This document shows, in pieces, positions 51,965-62,100 of a stretch of 64,000 nt of DNA. The translations under genes were made by a program, and so were the position numbers. This stretch comes from Hydrogenovibrio kuenenii DSM 12350 (GTDB lineage: Bacteria; Pseudomonadota; Gammaproteobacteria; Thiomicrospirales; Thiomicrospiraceae), in contig NZ_JAGP01000001.1 of assembly GCF_000526715.1 (NCBI RefSeq), positions 186,001-250,000 on the forward strand, read 5' to 3'. Under the pieces are notes generated by a model, which saw nothing but the letters and a program-made list of their open reading frames with translations, made no database searches and was not told the DNA's origin. Positions within the stretch are counted from its first letter, which is position 1. Every line of letters starts with the position of its first letter.

Positions 51965-52576
51965 TTAAGCTTTTGCAGCGGTATAAAGCTCAGAGACTTT
52001 ATTCCAGTTAACCACGTCCCACCAAGCTTGCATGTAAGCAGGGCGAAGGTTTTGATAACGTAGGTAATAAGCATGTTCCCAAACGTCAAGACCTAGGATT
52101 GGCGTCCCCTTAACGTCAGCAACATCCATTAGAGGGTTGTCTTGGTTAGGTGTTGAAGAGATTTCTAACTTACCGTCAGCAGAAACTGTTAACCAAGCCC
52201 AACCTGAACCGAAGCGTGTTGCGCCAGCAGTGTTGAACTTTTCTTTCATAGCGTCAAAGCCACCGAAAGTTGCATTGATATCGTCAGCCAAAGCACCTGT
52301 TGGCGAGCCCATGCTGTCACCAGTCATGATGTTCCAGAAGAAAGAATGGTTCCAATGGCCACCACCGTTGTTACGCACAGCAGGAGAAATAGAACCCGCA
52401 TTTGCACATAACTCTTCAATTGACTTGTCTTCAAGTTCAGAACCAGCAATCGCATTGTTTAGGTTTGTGATGTAAGTGTTGTGGTGCTTAGTATGGTGGA
52501 TTTCCATTGTACGTGCGTCAATGGAAACTTCTAATGCATCGTAATCATATGGAAGATCTGGAAGCGTGAAAGCCAT
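51965..52576 (-). CDS. sodB: Iron superoxide dismutase
   Basis: A 203-residue cytosolic enzyme that removes superoxide. The metal ligands can be seen: His in [13 protein letters not shown] near residue 27, His in [13 protein letters not shown] near 74, and Asp/His in [15 protein letters not shown] near 160. GSGWAWL and the length fit the iron type. The start ATG 52576 has a GGA ribosome site. The promoter and an inverted repeat are described at 52660-52695. Its transcript ends in the hairpin at 51925. Confidence 0.95.
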   Translation of the reverse strand: MAFTLPDLPYDYDALEVSIDARTMEIHHTKHHNTYITNLNNAIAGSELEDKSIEELCANAGSISPAVRNNGGGHWNHSFFWNIMTGDSMGSPTGALADDINATFGGFDAMKEKFNTAGATRFGSGWAWLTVSADGKLEISSTPNQDNPLMDVADVKGTPILGLDVWEHAYYLRYQNLRPAYMQAWWDVVNWNKVSELYTAAKA

Positions 52577-52659
52577 GTGTCCATCCTTTTTAGTTAGTTG
52601 TTCGAGTTGCCCTTGCCCAAAAGCGTTAGTCTTGGCAAGAGATTGAATCTTGAAGTCTT

Positions 52660-52695
52660 ATTTTAGCGAGTTAATCTTTATTGTAAATATAAAGA
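52660..52695 (-). promoter_or_regulatory. Likely sodB promoter with overlapping inverted repeat
   Basis: On the minus strand a TTTACA box (52682-52687) is followed after 16 bases by TAAAAT (52660-52665), a plausible sigma-70 promoter for sodB. A 7-base inverted repeat, TCTTTAT at 52675-52681 and ATAAAGA at 52689-52695, covers the -35 box. It could be an operator, for example for an iron or redox regulator. Confidence 0.45.
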
Positions 52696-52700
52696 CTGTA

Positions 52701-52727
52701 AATAACCGACTAAATTTGTCGGTTATT
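52701..52727. terminator. Perfect 10-bp inverted repeat between ycgL and sodB
   Basis: AATAACCGAC and GTCGGTTATT are separated by 7 bases. It may terminate the ycgL transcript coming from the minus strand. The clear T-run (CGTTTTTT) is on the plus-strand side, where no plus gene ends, so its direction is uncertain. It may also be a binding site. Confidence 0.5.
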
Positions 52728-52779
52728 CGTTTTTTGTCCAGAAGTTGACTGGTTTGGCAGGAGATAAGTCATTGTGATT

Positions 52780-52800
52780 AAAATCTGCCAGGCTGGGGTA
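52780..52800 (+). repeat. 21-bp interspersed repeat, perfect copy before ycgL
   Basis: Exact consensus AAAATCTGCCAGGCTGGGG plus TA. It lies 29 bases past the ycgL stop in the sodB-ycgL gap, in plus orientation, so it is antisense to both flanking genes. Confidence 0.95.
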
Positions 52801-52829
52801 GTTAACGTAATTGGCGTCCGTGACCTCGG

Positions 52830-53123
52830 CTAGAAAATATTGTCTAGGTGTTCCGGTGGAGGTGTCATGTCTGATATTTTTTCAACTTCATTAGGCGGCA
52901 TTTGCATATAGTAGCCTTTGTCTTCAATTGCCTTGAGGATTTCTTTTGCATCTGCTCGTGGCAATTTACGCTCTGCTGTTAGTTCAAAATCAAGTACATG
53001 TACAGGCTCGCCAAACATGACAAAAAGTTCATTCGGTAGCTCCTCTAACTCTGTTTCTTGCAAAACATAGAGGTAAAGTTCCTCTTTTTTCGGGCTTTTG
53101 AATGCTGAAATTGTTTGTGCCAT
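52830..53123 (-). CDS. YcgL-domain protein
   Basis: A 97-residue protein from ATG 53123, with GAGG as ribosome site. A TTG at 53135 would add four residues but is a weaker start. The sequence FKSPKKEELYLYVLQETELEELPNELF, the later ADAKEILKAIEDKGYYMQMPP and the acidic tail match the YcgL family in pattern and length. Its function is unknown. It is a single gene with a repeat behind it. Confidence 0.8.
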   Translation of the reverse strand: MAQTISAFKSPKKEELYLYVLQETELEELPNELFVMFGEPVHVLDFELTAERKLPRADAKEILKAIEDKGYYMQMPPNEVEKISDMTPPPEHLDNIF

Positions 53124-53368
53124 GGTTTGCCTCAATGGGGTTGTGTCAGTGGGTTATGATTATAGGAAACGCGCTATTTTAACGATTTTAACTGTAAAAG
53201 TGAATGTCTAGTCTGCGGGTTTATGCGAATAATTGCTTGACCTTACTCGTTGATTTTTTTATGCTTATCCGCCGCTTTTTGGCTGCTTGCATAAGAATAA
53301 AATAAGGCAGTCTCTATAAAGAATACCTTTTCGCAGAGTGATGCGGGTTTAAGAACAAAGGAAAAAAG

Positions 53369-54340
53369 ATGTTTGGAAAAAAGGTCGTAGTGTTAGCAGG
53401 CGCCGGGTTTGTTGGGCGCTCAGTTGTTAATGAGCTGTCAAAGCAAGGCTATCAGGTGCGCGTTTGTGTGCGCCGTCCTGAGCGCTTCCGTGACTATGGG
53501 CTTTTCCCAAATACCAAAGTATTTGCTATCAAGGACTATCAAGATGAAGCGGTTTTGAAATCTGCTTTGGAAGATGTGGATGTCGTCGTTAATTTATTAG
53601 CAGATCTAACAGCAGGTATTGAAGCTGTTCCGACAAAAGATTTGGTTGTCGCTAACCAAAAAGTGAAAAAAGCGGTTGAATTATCTTCTGCGCAACGCGT
53701 GATTTCATTGTCTCAACTGGGTGCGGATGCAACCAAAGCGGAAAACTCACGCTTACAGCAATTGGGCGAATCAGATGCAATTGCTTTAGGCGCGTCGAAT
53801 ACTAAAAATACCATTTTGCGTACCAGTCTGTTGTTGGGTGAAGGAGATTGTGTAACCACTCAGTTCCGTAAGCAATTGAATTTGATTTCTTTCTTACCTG
53901 TAGTCAACGCTTCTACGCTGGTTCAGCCTCTTGCGGTTGGAGAGTTTGCAAAAGCCTTGGTGTCAGTTATCAATGACGAAACCACTTATGGACAAAAAGT
54001 AGAAGTCGCAGGTGAAGAGCGCATTAGTGTTCGTCAGTTGGCTGAATTGGTTGCTGAATTGTTGGGCAAAGAATCTGCGTTGATATTTCCAATGTGCAAA
54101 ATGAATGCTAGATTGATGGTGAAATTAGGCGTTCTGGCGCCGATTAAATCGGTAAGCCCAGTGTTATTGGACGGCCTGACTATCGATCAAGTGACAGATA
54201 ATGATTTCTCGAATCAGTTTGGTTTTGTACCGCGCAGTATTGAACAGGTGTTATCTGCTTACTTGTTACCAACTAAGGTGCGTGATCGTTATCATTTCTT
54301 GCGTCAAGAAGCGGGTCGTAACCACGACGACTTGGCATAG
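53369..54340 (+). CDS. NDUFA9-like NAD(P)-binding protein (complex I accessory type)
   Basis: A 323-residue atypical short-chain-dehydrogenase-fold protein. The Rossmann motif VLAGAGFVGRSVVNELSKQGYQVRVCVRRPERF (residues 8-41) binds dinucleotide. Further segments, RVISLSQLGADATKAENSRLQQLGE and ILRTSLLLGEGD, follow the NDUFA9/complex I 39-kDa pattern. Such proteins can act in respiratory or ubiquinone metabolism. No catalytic YxxxK triad is evident, so a structural or binding role is likely. AAAGGAAAAAAG precedes the ATG. A terminator follows. Confidence 0.82.
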   Translation: MFGKKVVVLAGAGFVGRSVVNELSKQGYQVRVCVRRPERFRDYGLFPNTKVFAIKDYQDEAVLKSALEDVDVVVNLLADLTAGIEAVPTKDLVVANQKVKKAVELSSAQRVISLSQLGADATKAENSRLQQLGESDAIALGASNTKNTILRTSLLLGEGDCVTTQFRKQLNLISFLPVVNASTLVQPLAVGEFAKALVSVINDETTYGQKVEVAGEERISVRQLAELVAELLGKESALIFPMCKMNARLMVKLGVLAPIKSVSPVLLDGLTIDQVTDNDFSNQFGFVPRSIEQVLSAYLLPTKVRDRYHFLRQEAGRNHDDLA

Positions 54341-54362
54341 CACGATCTTTTCTCTTTAGATG

Positions 54363-54387
54363 AAAAAGCGCCATCGGCGCTTTTTTT
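54363..54387 (+). terminator. Rho-independent terminator after the NDUFA9-like gene
   Basis: AAAAAGCGCC and GGCGCTTTTT form a stem with a 3-base loop, followed by a T-run. Confidence 0.93.
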
Positions 54388-54532
54388 ATATGTGGATTTC
54401 AATAGTCTTTCCATAAAGAGAGGCATGGTTTTCATTGAGGCTTTTCTAAAAGTTGGTATATGATAACGAAAGGTGTTCGTTTTCAAACGAACGCTTCGAA
54501 AAATTAAGGTCTAAACCAAAAGGAGCATTAAA

Positions 54533-54736
54533 ATGGGATGTAATGTAGGTGGACTTGATAGAAAATTACGGATTCTTGTCGGTATTATCATACTGTTGAT
54601 TGGTATGGGAATGAGCAGTTGGTGGGCTCTTGTCGGTTTGATTCCGCTAATTACCGGGATCATGGGATGGTGTCCTGCGTATCTATTGTTTGGTGCGAGC
54701 ACCTGTAAAACGGATTCTGAGAAAAGCGCTGAATAA
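54533..54736 (+). CDS. DUF2892 small inner-membrane protein
   Basis: A 67-residue protein with two hydrophobic segments (about residues 12-27 and 29-48) and cysteines at GWCPAY and in STCKT. This fits the DUF2892 family (also found as the C-terminal part of YgaP rhodaneses): MGCNVGGLDRKLRILVGIIIL and ALVGLIPLITGIMGWCPAYLLFG. An AAGGAG ribosome site precedes ATG 54533. Its function is unknown; sulfur handling is possible by association with rhodanese fusions. Confidence 0.8.
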   Translation: MGCNVGGLDRKLRILVGIIILLIGMGMSSWWALVGLIPLITGIMGWCPAYLLFGASTCKTDSEKSAE

Positions 54737-54860
54737 AGCGAACGTTATTTGCTTGAGTTTAGCTCTGGTGAAATGTTAAAACCTGGTCGTTGGGCTGGGT
54801 TTTTTTGTCTTTATGGGTTAGAAAATTAGATTTTGAATTAGGTTAAAACGGAAAAAACGG

Positions 54861-56123
54861 ATGCAAATCTATTTGGTTGGTGGTGCTGTGCGAGATACGT
54901 TGCTCGGATTAAAGCCGCATGAACATGATTGGGTTGTTGTTGGTGCAACACCTGATGAGCTTATTAAGGAAGGTTACCAGCAAGTTGGTAAGGACTTTCC
55001 CGTGTTTTTGCATCCCAAAACAAGAGATGAATATGCTCTGGCTCGCACAGAGCGTAAGGCTGGCAAAGGCTATCACGGCTTTGAAGTGTTTGCCGACCCT
55101 TCCGTGACTTTGGAAGAGGATTTGATTCGTCGGGATTTAACCATTAATGCCATAGCCCAAAACGATGATGGGGAGTTGATTGACCCTTATGGTGGTGTAA
55201 AAGACCTTGAGGCAAGGGTATTGCGTCATGTGTCGGATGCTTTTGTTGAAGACCCTTTACGAGTATTGCGCGTTGCTCGCTTTGCCGCCAAGCTTGCTCC
55301 TTTTGGGTTTGTGCTTGCAGACGAAACGCGAACACTGATGCAAGAAATGGTTTCTTCGGGAGAAATATCTGATTTAACGCCTGAACGTGTTTGGCAAGAA
55401 GTTGCTAAGGCGCTTGCGACAGCAAAGCCGAGTATCTTCTTTGAAGTGCTAGATCAAGTCGGGGCAGTAGAAGTGTTGTTTCCCGAGTTGTATCAACTGC
55501 ATGATGTCACCCAGCCAGTTAAGCATCATCCAGAAGGTGATGTTTGGATTCATACTATGATGGTGTTGGATGCAGCCGCAAGCTTGTCGGATGATTTGAA
55601 TGTCCGGTTTGCCGCTTTGGTGCATGATCTTGGTAAAGGGATTACGCCCAAAGAGCTTTGGCCTAAACACCATGGGCATGAAAAAGGTGGTCTGTCTTTG
55701 GTGAAGGCGATGGCGAATCGCTATCGACTGCCAAAAAATACACTGAATTTTGCATTGAAGGTGACGGAATATCATGGCATTGTGCATAAGGTCTTGGATT
55801 CTGAGGGGCAGCCGCACTTAAAGCCGCAAACTTGCCTTAAGCTGCTTAATTTAACCAAAGCGTTTAAACAAACAACAGAGTTGTCTTTGTTGTTGACGGC
55901 TTGTGAAGCCGATGCTAGGGGGCGATTAGGGTTTGAAAACCGACCTTATCCTCAGCGAGATTTTTGGTTGGCGTTAGCGCAAGCGGGATCAAAGGTTAAT
56001 AATCAAGAGATTATCGCAACAGGCGTGCAGGGAGCTGCCATTTCCGAAGCGATTGAGCGCAAGCGCATTGAGTTGATTCAGGCGTATATGGATGCTTACT
56101 CTGCTGAAAAAGCAGAATTATAA
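54861..56123 (+). CDS. cca: Multifunctional CCA-adding enzyme / tRNA nucleotidyltransferase
   Basis: A 420-residue enzyme that adds and repairs the CCA end of tRNAs. The N-terminal nucleotidyltransferase has [11 protein letters not shown] near residue 5 and [10 protein letters not shown] with the catalytic Asp, then [14 protein letters not shown] and [15 protein letters not shown]. The HD domain has [10 protein letters not shown] near 253 and HEKGG, giving the phosphohydrolase functions typical of the gammaproteobacterial Cca. The repeat at 56130 is 6 bases past its stop. Confidence 0.95.
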   Translation: MQIYLVGGAVRDTLLGLKPHEHDWVVVGATPDELIKEGYQQVGKDFPVFLHPKTRDEYALARTERKAGKGYHGFEVFADPSVTLEEDLIRRDLTINAIAQNDDGELIDPYGGVKDLEARVLRHVSDAFVEDPLRVLRVARFAAKLAPFGFVLADETRTLMQEMVSSGEISDLTPERVWQEVAKALATAKPSIFFEVLDQVGAVEVLFPELYQLHDVTQPVKHHPEGDVWIHTMMVLDAAASLSDDLNVRFAALVHDLGKGITPKELWPKHHGHEKGGLSLVKAMANRYRLPKNTLNFALKVTEYHGIVHKVLDSEGQPHLKPQTCLKLLNLTKAFKQTTELSLLLTACEADARGRLGFENRPYPQRDFWLALAQAGSKVNNQEIIATGVQGAAISEAIERKRIELIQAYMDAYSAEKAEL

Positions 56124-56129
56124 ATTGAT

Positions 56130-56149
56130 AAAATCTGCCAGGCTGGGTA
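56130..56149 (+). repeat. Interspersed repeat copy between cca and the cation exporter
   Basis: AAAATCTGCCAGGCTGGG then TA, one G shorter than consensus. It lies directly behind the cca stop and 16 bases before the next start. Both flanking genes are on the plus strand. Confidence 0.88.
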
Positions 56150-56165
56150 GCTGAGGGACTAGGGA

Positions 56166-57113
56166 ATGCAAATGAAAGAACTAAAACTGGTAAGGGTTGC
56201 AACCTATGCTTCTGTTTCAGTAGCGGTTTTTCTGCTGGTGATTAAAGCCTTTGCTTGGATGGAGACCAGTTCAGTTGGTATTTTGGCATCTTTGCTGGAC
56301 TCTGCTGTTGATATTGTTGCATCCGTGATGATTTTGTTTGCGGTGCGTTTGGCACAAGAGCCCGCCGATAATGAGCATCGTTTTGGGCATGGTAAAGCGG
56401 AGCCATTGGCTGCGCTGGCACAAAGCGTTTTTATTGCCGGCTCGGCACTTTATCTGATGCTTCATGCAATACAAAGGTTGATTGATCCGGTTGAAGTTCA
56501 GGAACCGAATTTGGGTGCTTGGGTTATGTTGGCATCATTGTTCTTGACCTCATGTTTGGTTTTGTTTCAAAGGTATGTTGTCCGTAAGACAGGGTCAACC
56601 GCGATTGAATCTGATGCACTACATTATTTTTCTGATTGGATCGCTAACCTAGCCGTACTTATCGGTTTGCTGTTGTCAGTTTATGGTTGGATAGATTCCA
56701 CGCTTGGTTTATTGATTGGGGGGTGGATTGGCTGGCAAGCTATTCGGTTGGCAATCCATTCGGCAAATCAATTGCTTGATCATGAGTTACCAGAAGCCAT
56801 TCGCAATCAAATTCGCGATATTGTGTTGGCTAATGTAGAGGTGGAAGGGTTTAATGATTTAAGAACCTATCGTTCAGGCCCCACCATTTTTATACAGCTG
56901 GATTTGGAGTTGGACGACCATCTAAGTTTGGTTAATGCCCACCGCATTACGGAAGAAGTGACGCAAGCTCTGTTAGAAGTGTTTGAAAATGCCGACGTGT
57001 TGATTCATCAAGAACCTGTGAGTATCCGGCTTGATCCTGAGCATCACCAATGGGAGATGGAAAACCGAGAAGATTCGGTTGAAGAGGACGGAAAGCCGCA
57101 ATCAGGCAGTTAA
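56166..57113 (+). CDS. fieF: Cation diffusion facilitator, FieF type (iron/zinc exporter)
   Basis: A 315-residue CDF transporter with about six membrane segments. The first metal site is SLLDSAVDIVAS near residue 45, with HRFGHGKAEPLAALAQS near 75. The second is SDALHYFSDWIANLAVL near 151, followed by a cytoplasmic C-terminal domain with histidines (VEGFNDLRTYRSGPTIFIQLDLELDDH). The pattern follows E. coli FieF. The start may be ATG 56166 or ATG 56172. Confidence 0.9.
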   Translation: MQMKELKLVRVATYASVSVAVFLLVIKAFAWMETSSVGILASLLDSAVDIVASVMILFAVRLAQEPADNEHRFGHGKAEPLAALAQSVFIAGSALYLMLHAIQRLIDPVEVQEPNLGAWVMLASLFLTSCLVLFQRYVVRKTGSTAIESDALHYFSDWIANLAVLIGLLLSVYGWIDSTLGLLIGGWIGWQAIRLAIHSANQLLDHELPEAIRNQIRDIVLANVEVEGFNDLRTYRSGPTIFIQLDLELDDHLSLVNAHRITEEVTQALLEVFENADVLIHQEPVSIRLDPEHHQWEMENREDSVEEDGKPQSGS

Positions 57114-57134
57114 GCCCAATTGCGCATTAGGTGT

Positions 57135-57710
57135 TTATAGTGTTTTTGAGAAACTAAACGCACCTCGAATATCACCTATGTGATATCCAACCGCTTTATC
57201 ACGAGGATAAAGTTCGTGCAGTTTCTGCTGAACAGCTGGTGCGATATGAGTGCCGTGACAGGCTAGACAGACGCCACCTGTTGGAATCGGTTTAATGAAT
57301 CGATAGGTTTTTTTGCCATTCATGTCAACGATTTCACTGTAAGCCATTTGTTTGACTGGAATGCCGGACATTTTCTCTGCCTCGAAATGTTTCAGGGCTT
57401 TGATTTCCCATTTGTCAGGCGTGGCGGTTGCGCCGCGGGGCTTCATGCTCACGCGATTGACATGCCAGCCACTGGATTTTGAGAGGTCGGCGGCGATCTC
57501 CGGGGCTTTGGTGTTGCAGAAAGACAGGGCATGTACCGGCCCGCCGTTTTTCATGGCGTGCATCAGTTGAGGTTTTAACTTGCCGAGAAATTGCTTGGCC
57601 AGTGCCATGCTTTGTTTGTCTAGCTGCTGAGTTTCGGGATTGGCCAATGCGCTCGTCGAACTTGCAAGCGCAGCGGTAATGGCGATAGATTTGATCAGTG
57701 CATGAGCCAT
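57135..57710 (-). CDS. DUF3365 periplasmic c-type haem protein
   Basis: A 191-residue exported protein (signal peptide to about residue 23, STSALA). It holds a DUF3365/Tll0287-like domain, with a single CxxCH haem site CLACHG near residue 152. Other conserved features are SFCNTKAPEIAADLS near 63 and ASVSMKPRG-like VNRVSMKPRGATATP near 85. It may act in redox sensing or electron transfer. Codons are more GC-rich than in the upstream genes, as in the RND pair beyond it. Confidence 0.82.
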   Translation of the reverse strand: MAHALIKSIAITAALASSTSALANPETQQLDKQSMALAKQFLGKLKPQLMHAMKNGGPVHALSFCNTKAPEIAADLSKSSGWHVNRVSMKPRGATATPDKWEIKALKHFEAEKMSGIPVKQMAYSEIVDMNGKKTYRFIKPIPTGGVCLACHGTHIAPAVQQKLHELYPRDKAVGYHIGDIRGAFSFSKTL

Positions 57711-57930
57711 GTGAATTCTTCCTAAAATAAATAAAAGTGTTAATGGATATTAGAGTTTACTAATCGCTAGTATACTTTTAAGTAGGAATTAAATAATCTT
57801 AAGACAGTATTGAAAGCTGGGTTTGATTTATCGGATAGCGGTTTTTTGGATAGGAATTGGCCTGTTTATCGCTATAATGCCGTTTTAAGAATGTTTCATG
57901 TTTTCTTACGTAGACGTAAAGGATAGGTTT

Positions 57931-59181
57931 GTGAAATTACCGACAATAGGGGCTTCAAAAAGTAAGAATGCCTTTGTAGCGATTCTGATTATTTTGCTGG
58001 TGGTTGTGATCGTTGCCTATATGGTCAGCACCAAGCCTAAGCCGCCGCCAGTAGAAATCAAACAGAAAGTCTGGCCGATTGAAGCGATGAAAGTGTCGGT
58101 GGGGCAGGTTGTGCCAAAGCAATCTTTGTATGGCACGGTTGAATCGACATCGATGGTGACGGCAGCTGCACCGGTATCGGGTGTGGTGGCTGCAGTTTCG
58201 GTGAAAGACGGTGATGAAGTCCAAAAAGGGGATAAGCTCGTAGCCTTGTCCGATGCGGATATTCAGCTGCCTTATCAAATTGCCAAAGCGGATGTCGAAG
58301 ACACGCGTGCGCAACTTCAGTTGCAAGCACTGGCTTACAAATCAAATCAAGCCAAGCTCGACAATGAAAGGAAGGTACTTGCCATTCGTGAAGAAGACGT
58401 CAAGCGTAACCAGGAGCTGATCAAGAAAGACCTTGCCTCAAAATCTACGTTGGACATCGCTAAGGAAGCTCGGTTAAAGCAGAAGCTGTCAGTGGTGAAT
58501 GCAAACCTGTCGGTAGAAGAAAACAAACTGAAAGTCGCCCAGTTGAAAGCGCGCTTAGCCAAGGCCGAGGCCAATTTTCAACAGGCAAAAATTAATTTGA
58601 AGCGTGGTCAGTTGGTAGCGCCTTATGCGATCCGAGTTTCCAAGGTGTCAGTTTCAGCAGGAGACCGTGTTTCGCCCGGAACAGCTTTGTTGAGCTTCTA
58701 TGGGTTGGATAGTTTGGAGTTGAAAGCAACGATTCCTGCCGCTGAAGTCAAAGATGTTTATGCCGCGATGCAACAAGGCCAATCATTTACCGCCGATTAT
58801 CTTTCCTATGGACAACGTTATGAGTTGCATTTGAAACGTCTGGCAGGAGAGGCATCAACCAGTGGATTGAATGCTTATTTTTCGCTGCCCAAAACCTTAA
58901 AGAGTGTGCGCCCGGGGGATCTGTTGCAGGTGCGTTTGCGGCGTGAGCCGATAGCCAACGGGTTTGCGGTGCCTTATTCTGCGTTGTATGGCTCTAGCCG
59001 AGTGTATGTTGTCAAAGACGGTTTGTTGGAGCGCCGAAAGGTCAAGGTGCTAGGGGAAACTCCTGTTAAGGGGCAGACTTGGGTGCTACTGAAAGGCGGT
59101 GTTCAAAGTGGCGAGCAGGTTGCAATCACCCATTTACCGAATGCCGTGACTGGTCTGAAAGTGTCTGTGATGGAACCCTGA
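57931..59181 (+). CDS. RND efflux membrane-fusion protein
   Basis: A 416-residue periplasmic adaptor from GTG 57931. AAAGGA lies 7 bases upstream, and the membrane anchor (AFVAILIILLVVVIVAYMV) follows, so this start is preferred over ATG 57898, which has no ribosome site. A TATAAT box is at 57873-57878, without a convincing -35. Lipoyl halves (AAAPVSGVVAAVSVKDGDEVQKGDKL and a later LVAPYAIRVSKVSVSAGDRVSPG) flank a coiled-coil. It pairs with the permease whose start follows after 1 base. No outer-membrane channel gene is adjacent. Confidence 0.87.
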   Translation: MKLPTIGASKSKNAFVAILIILLVVVIVAYMVSTKPKPPPVEIKQKVWPIEAMKVSVGQVVPKQSLYGTVESTSMVTAAAPVSGVVAAVSVKDGDEVQKGDKLVALSDADIQLPYQIAKADVEDTRAQLQLQALAYKSNQAKLDNERKVLAIREEDVKRNQELIKKDLASKSTLDIAKEARLKQKLSVVNANLSVEENKLKVAQLKARLAKAEANFQQAKINLKRGQLVAPYAIRVSKVSVSAGDRVSPGTALLSFYGLDSLELKATIPAAEVKDVYAAMQQGQSFTADYLSYGQRYELHLKRLAGEASTSGLNAYFSLPKTLKSVRPGDLLQVRLRREPIANGFAVPYSALYGSSRVYVVKDGLLERRKVKVLGETPVKGQTWVLLKGGVQSGEQVAITHLPNAVTGLKVSVMEP

Positions 59182-59182
59182 A

Positions 59183-62100
59183 ATGACGCAGAAAAACGAA
59201 CCTGAACATCATCGACTTCCGGAAGAGCATCCGGAAGATTTTGCCGGTTATCACCCACGTCACGAAAAATTTAAATCGACTGGTTTTATCGGTATGTTGG
59301 CGCGTCATAAGGTGGCGCCGAATCTATTAATGCTCATTATGGTTTTGATGGGCATTGTCGCCCTGTTGAAGTTGAATGTGCAATTTTTCCCCAATTTTGA
59401 ACTCGATTATGCTCAGGTCAGAGTCGTTTGGCCAGGAGCCAATGGTGAGGATGTCGAGCGTTCGATAACCGACCCTATCGAACGAGTGTTGAGAAATATC
59501 GATAATCTTGATGAGATGACTTCAACCTCTGCTTTGGGGATGTCGGCGGTGACTTTGAAATTCAAAGAGGGTACCGACATGATCGAGGCGATCGATCAAG
59601 TCAATCAAAAGGTTCGGGAGCTCCGCAACCTGCCACAAGATTCCGAGAAACCGGTCATCGAACGCTTTGTTCGCTATGAACCCATCGCACGTTTGTTGTT
59701 GATTGGGGATAAGGCAGATCTGACAGAATTACGTCATTTGGCGCGTCAGTTTGAGCGGCAATTGCTTGATGAAGGGATCGATAAAGTCGAATTCGATGGA
59801 CTGCCCACTGATGAGATGTCGATTAATGTGCCCAAGCGTAAGTTGGAACAGTATGGATTGACCTTGGGAGATGTGAGTAGTCGTATTGCGGCGATGAGCC
59901 GTGATATTCCAGCGGGATCGGTTGGCGATGAGGATAGTATTCGTGATTTACGGGCAATCAACCAGGGTCGGAGCGAGCAACAGTTTGATCGTTTGACGGT
60001 CATTTCTAAAGGAACCGAAAAGGTTGCCTTGGGGCAGTTAGCGCAAGTGCAGAAACGCCCGGTAAAAAATGCGCCTTATTTGACGGTAGATGGGCACCCG
60101 GCGATTGAGATGCGTTTAATGCGCTCTGAAACAGGGGATACGCTCAAGTCTTCTAAAATCATGCAGCAGTGGTTGGCAAAAACCAAGCCGACTTTACCCA
60201 AAGGCGTGAAGTTCAAGGTTTATGACGAGACCTGGTCGCTGGTGAATCAGCGGATTATGTTGCTGGTCAACAACGGGATCGGCGGGTTGGTTCTGGTGAT
60301 ATTGATTCTGTATCTTTTTATGAATGGACGGGTCGCCTTCTGGGTGGCGGTCGGGATACCAGTGTCCTTTATGGCGACTTTGATGATTATGTATCTCGCG
60401 GGAGGCAGTATTAATATGGTCAGCCTGTTCGGGCTGATTATGGCGCTGGGGATTATCGTTGACGATGCCATTGTGGTCGGTGAGGATGCGCTTGCGCATC
60501 ATGAGAAGGGTGAGCCGGACTTGCAAGCCGCTGAAGGGGGTGCGCATCGCATGCTAGCACCTGTAACGGCTTCGTCCATTACCACGGTTGCAGCTTTTTT
60601 ACCCCTGATGATGATTGGCGCAGAAATGGGCAAAATCCTGTTTGCGATTCCGTTGGTGATTATTGCGGTCATTATCGCTTCTTTGTTTGAGAGTTTTACC
60701 ATTTTACCAGGTCATTTGCGGCGTGCCTTCAAGAAGGTCAAGCCACCTCAGCCGGGCAGTGTGCGTTATCGTTTGGATCGAACCATAGATCATTTCCGTG
60801 AGCACCAGTTCCGGTCGGTGATCCGTTGGGTACTGGCTCATAGGGCGATTACTATTGCCATCACGCTGGCGATGATGATTTTTGCGATTGGTCTGTTAGC
60901 AGGCGGTCGTTTGGCGTTCGTTTTCTTCCCTTCACCGGAGTCTATCAAGTTGACGGCGGATGTGCGCTTTGTCGCGGGTACCCCGGCGAAGGTCACGGCG
61001 GCCTATGTTGACCAGGTTTATCGAGCATTACGCAAAACAGAAAAGGAATTGGAGCCGGGTATTGTTAAAACGGCAGTGGTTCATTACAACGAGTCCAGTT
61101 CGGAAAAAGGGTCGAATTTCGGTAGTGTCAATATCGAACTGAAAGAACCGGATCAGCGAAAAACCCGAAACGCGCAGTTCATCCGTGCTTGGCAGAAAAA
61201 TGCCGGAACCGTTCCCGGATTGGATGTGTTGTCGATTGAAGCGCCAAGAATGGGGCCACCGGGCAGTGATTTGGATGTTAGGATGTGGGGGGTTTCACCG
61301 CACCTGTTAAAGCAGGCTTCCTTGGAGGTGCAGCAGGTATTGGATCAGATTCCTGGGGTGAGTGGTGTTCGCGATGATTTGCCTTATGGCCGTGATCAGA
61401 TGATTTATCGCCTGACACCACAAGGTAAAGCATTAGGCTTTACCTATGCCAGTATCGGTCAGCAGTTGTCGGATGCGTTTTCCGGTCGCTTGGCGCAAAT
61501 CTATACTCAAGGTGAGGATGAAGTGGAGGTCAGGGTTCAGTATCCTCGCAAAGAGCAGGACAGCTTGGCGACCTTGGATTCGATGATGGTGACCGCGCCA
61601 GATGGACAGAGAGTGTTATTGAAGTCTATCGTGAAGTGGAGCAGTCAGCAGGGCTTTGATGTGATGCGCCATGTCGATGGACATTTGGCGGTCAATGTGA
61701 TTGGCGAAGTCGATAATACGAGAAATAATGCCAACCGTATTTTGGCTCAGTTGAAAAAAGATACGTTACCGAAACTGGTAGCCAAGTATGGGTTCAGCTA
61801 TTCGTTTGAAGGCCAAAGCGCCAATCAGGCCGAGACGCTTGCAGATATGAAGATCGGTTTGTTGGTCGGTTTGACCTTGATTTATATCGTGTTGGCCTGG
61901 GTGTTTGGTTCTTACGGCTGGCCGCTGGTGGTGATGCTGGCGATTCCATTCGGATTGATCGGTGCAATCATGGGGCATTGGTGGATGGGCTTGGATATGA
62001 CGATTTTGTCATTGTTCGGTTTCTTCGGCTTGTCCGGTATCGTGGTGAACGACTCGATTATCTTGGTCAGTTTCTACAAGCGGCTACGCGAAGAAGGGAT

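Noticed and set aside
54771-54805. A terminator before cca
   Set aside because: The T-run is clear, but the stem has only about three good pairs.
2162-56149. The repeat as a CRISPR array or Chi site
   Set aside because: Copies are scattered kilobases apart without spacers. The 19-21 bp length and flanks are far longer than Chi (GCTGGTGG), and the sequence differs.
2162-56149. The repeat as the end of a MITE or insertion sequence
   Set aside because: Single copies lack a second end, internal sequence and target duplications. Only a few are paired. A mobile origin is not excluded but has no positive support here.
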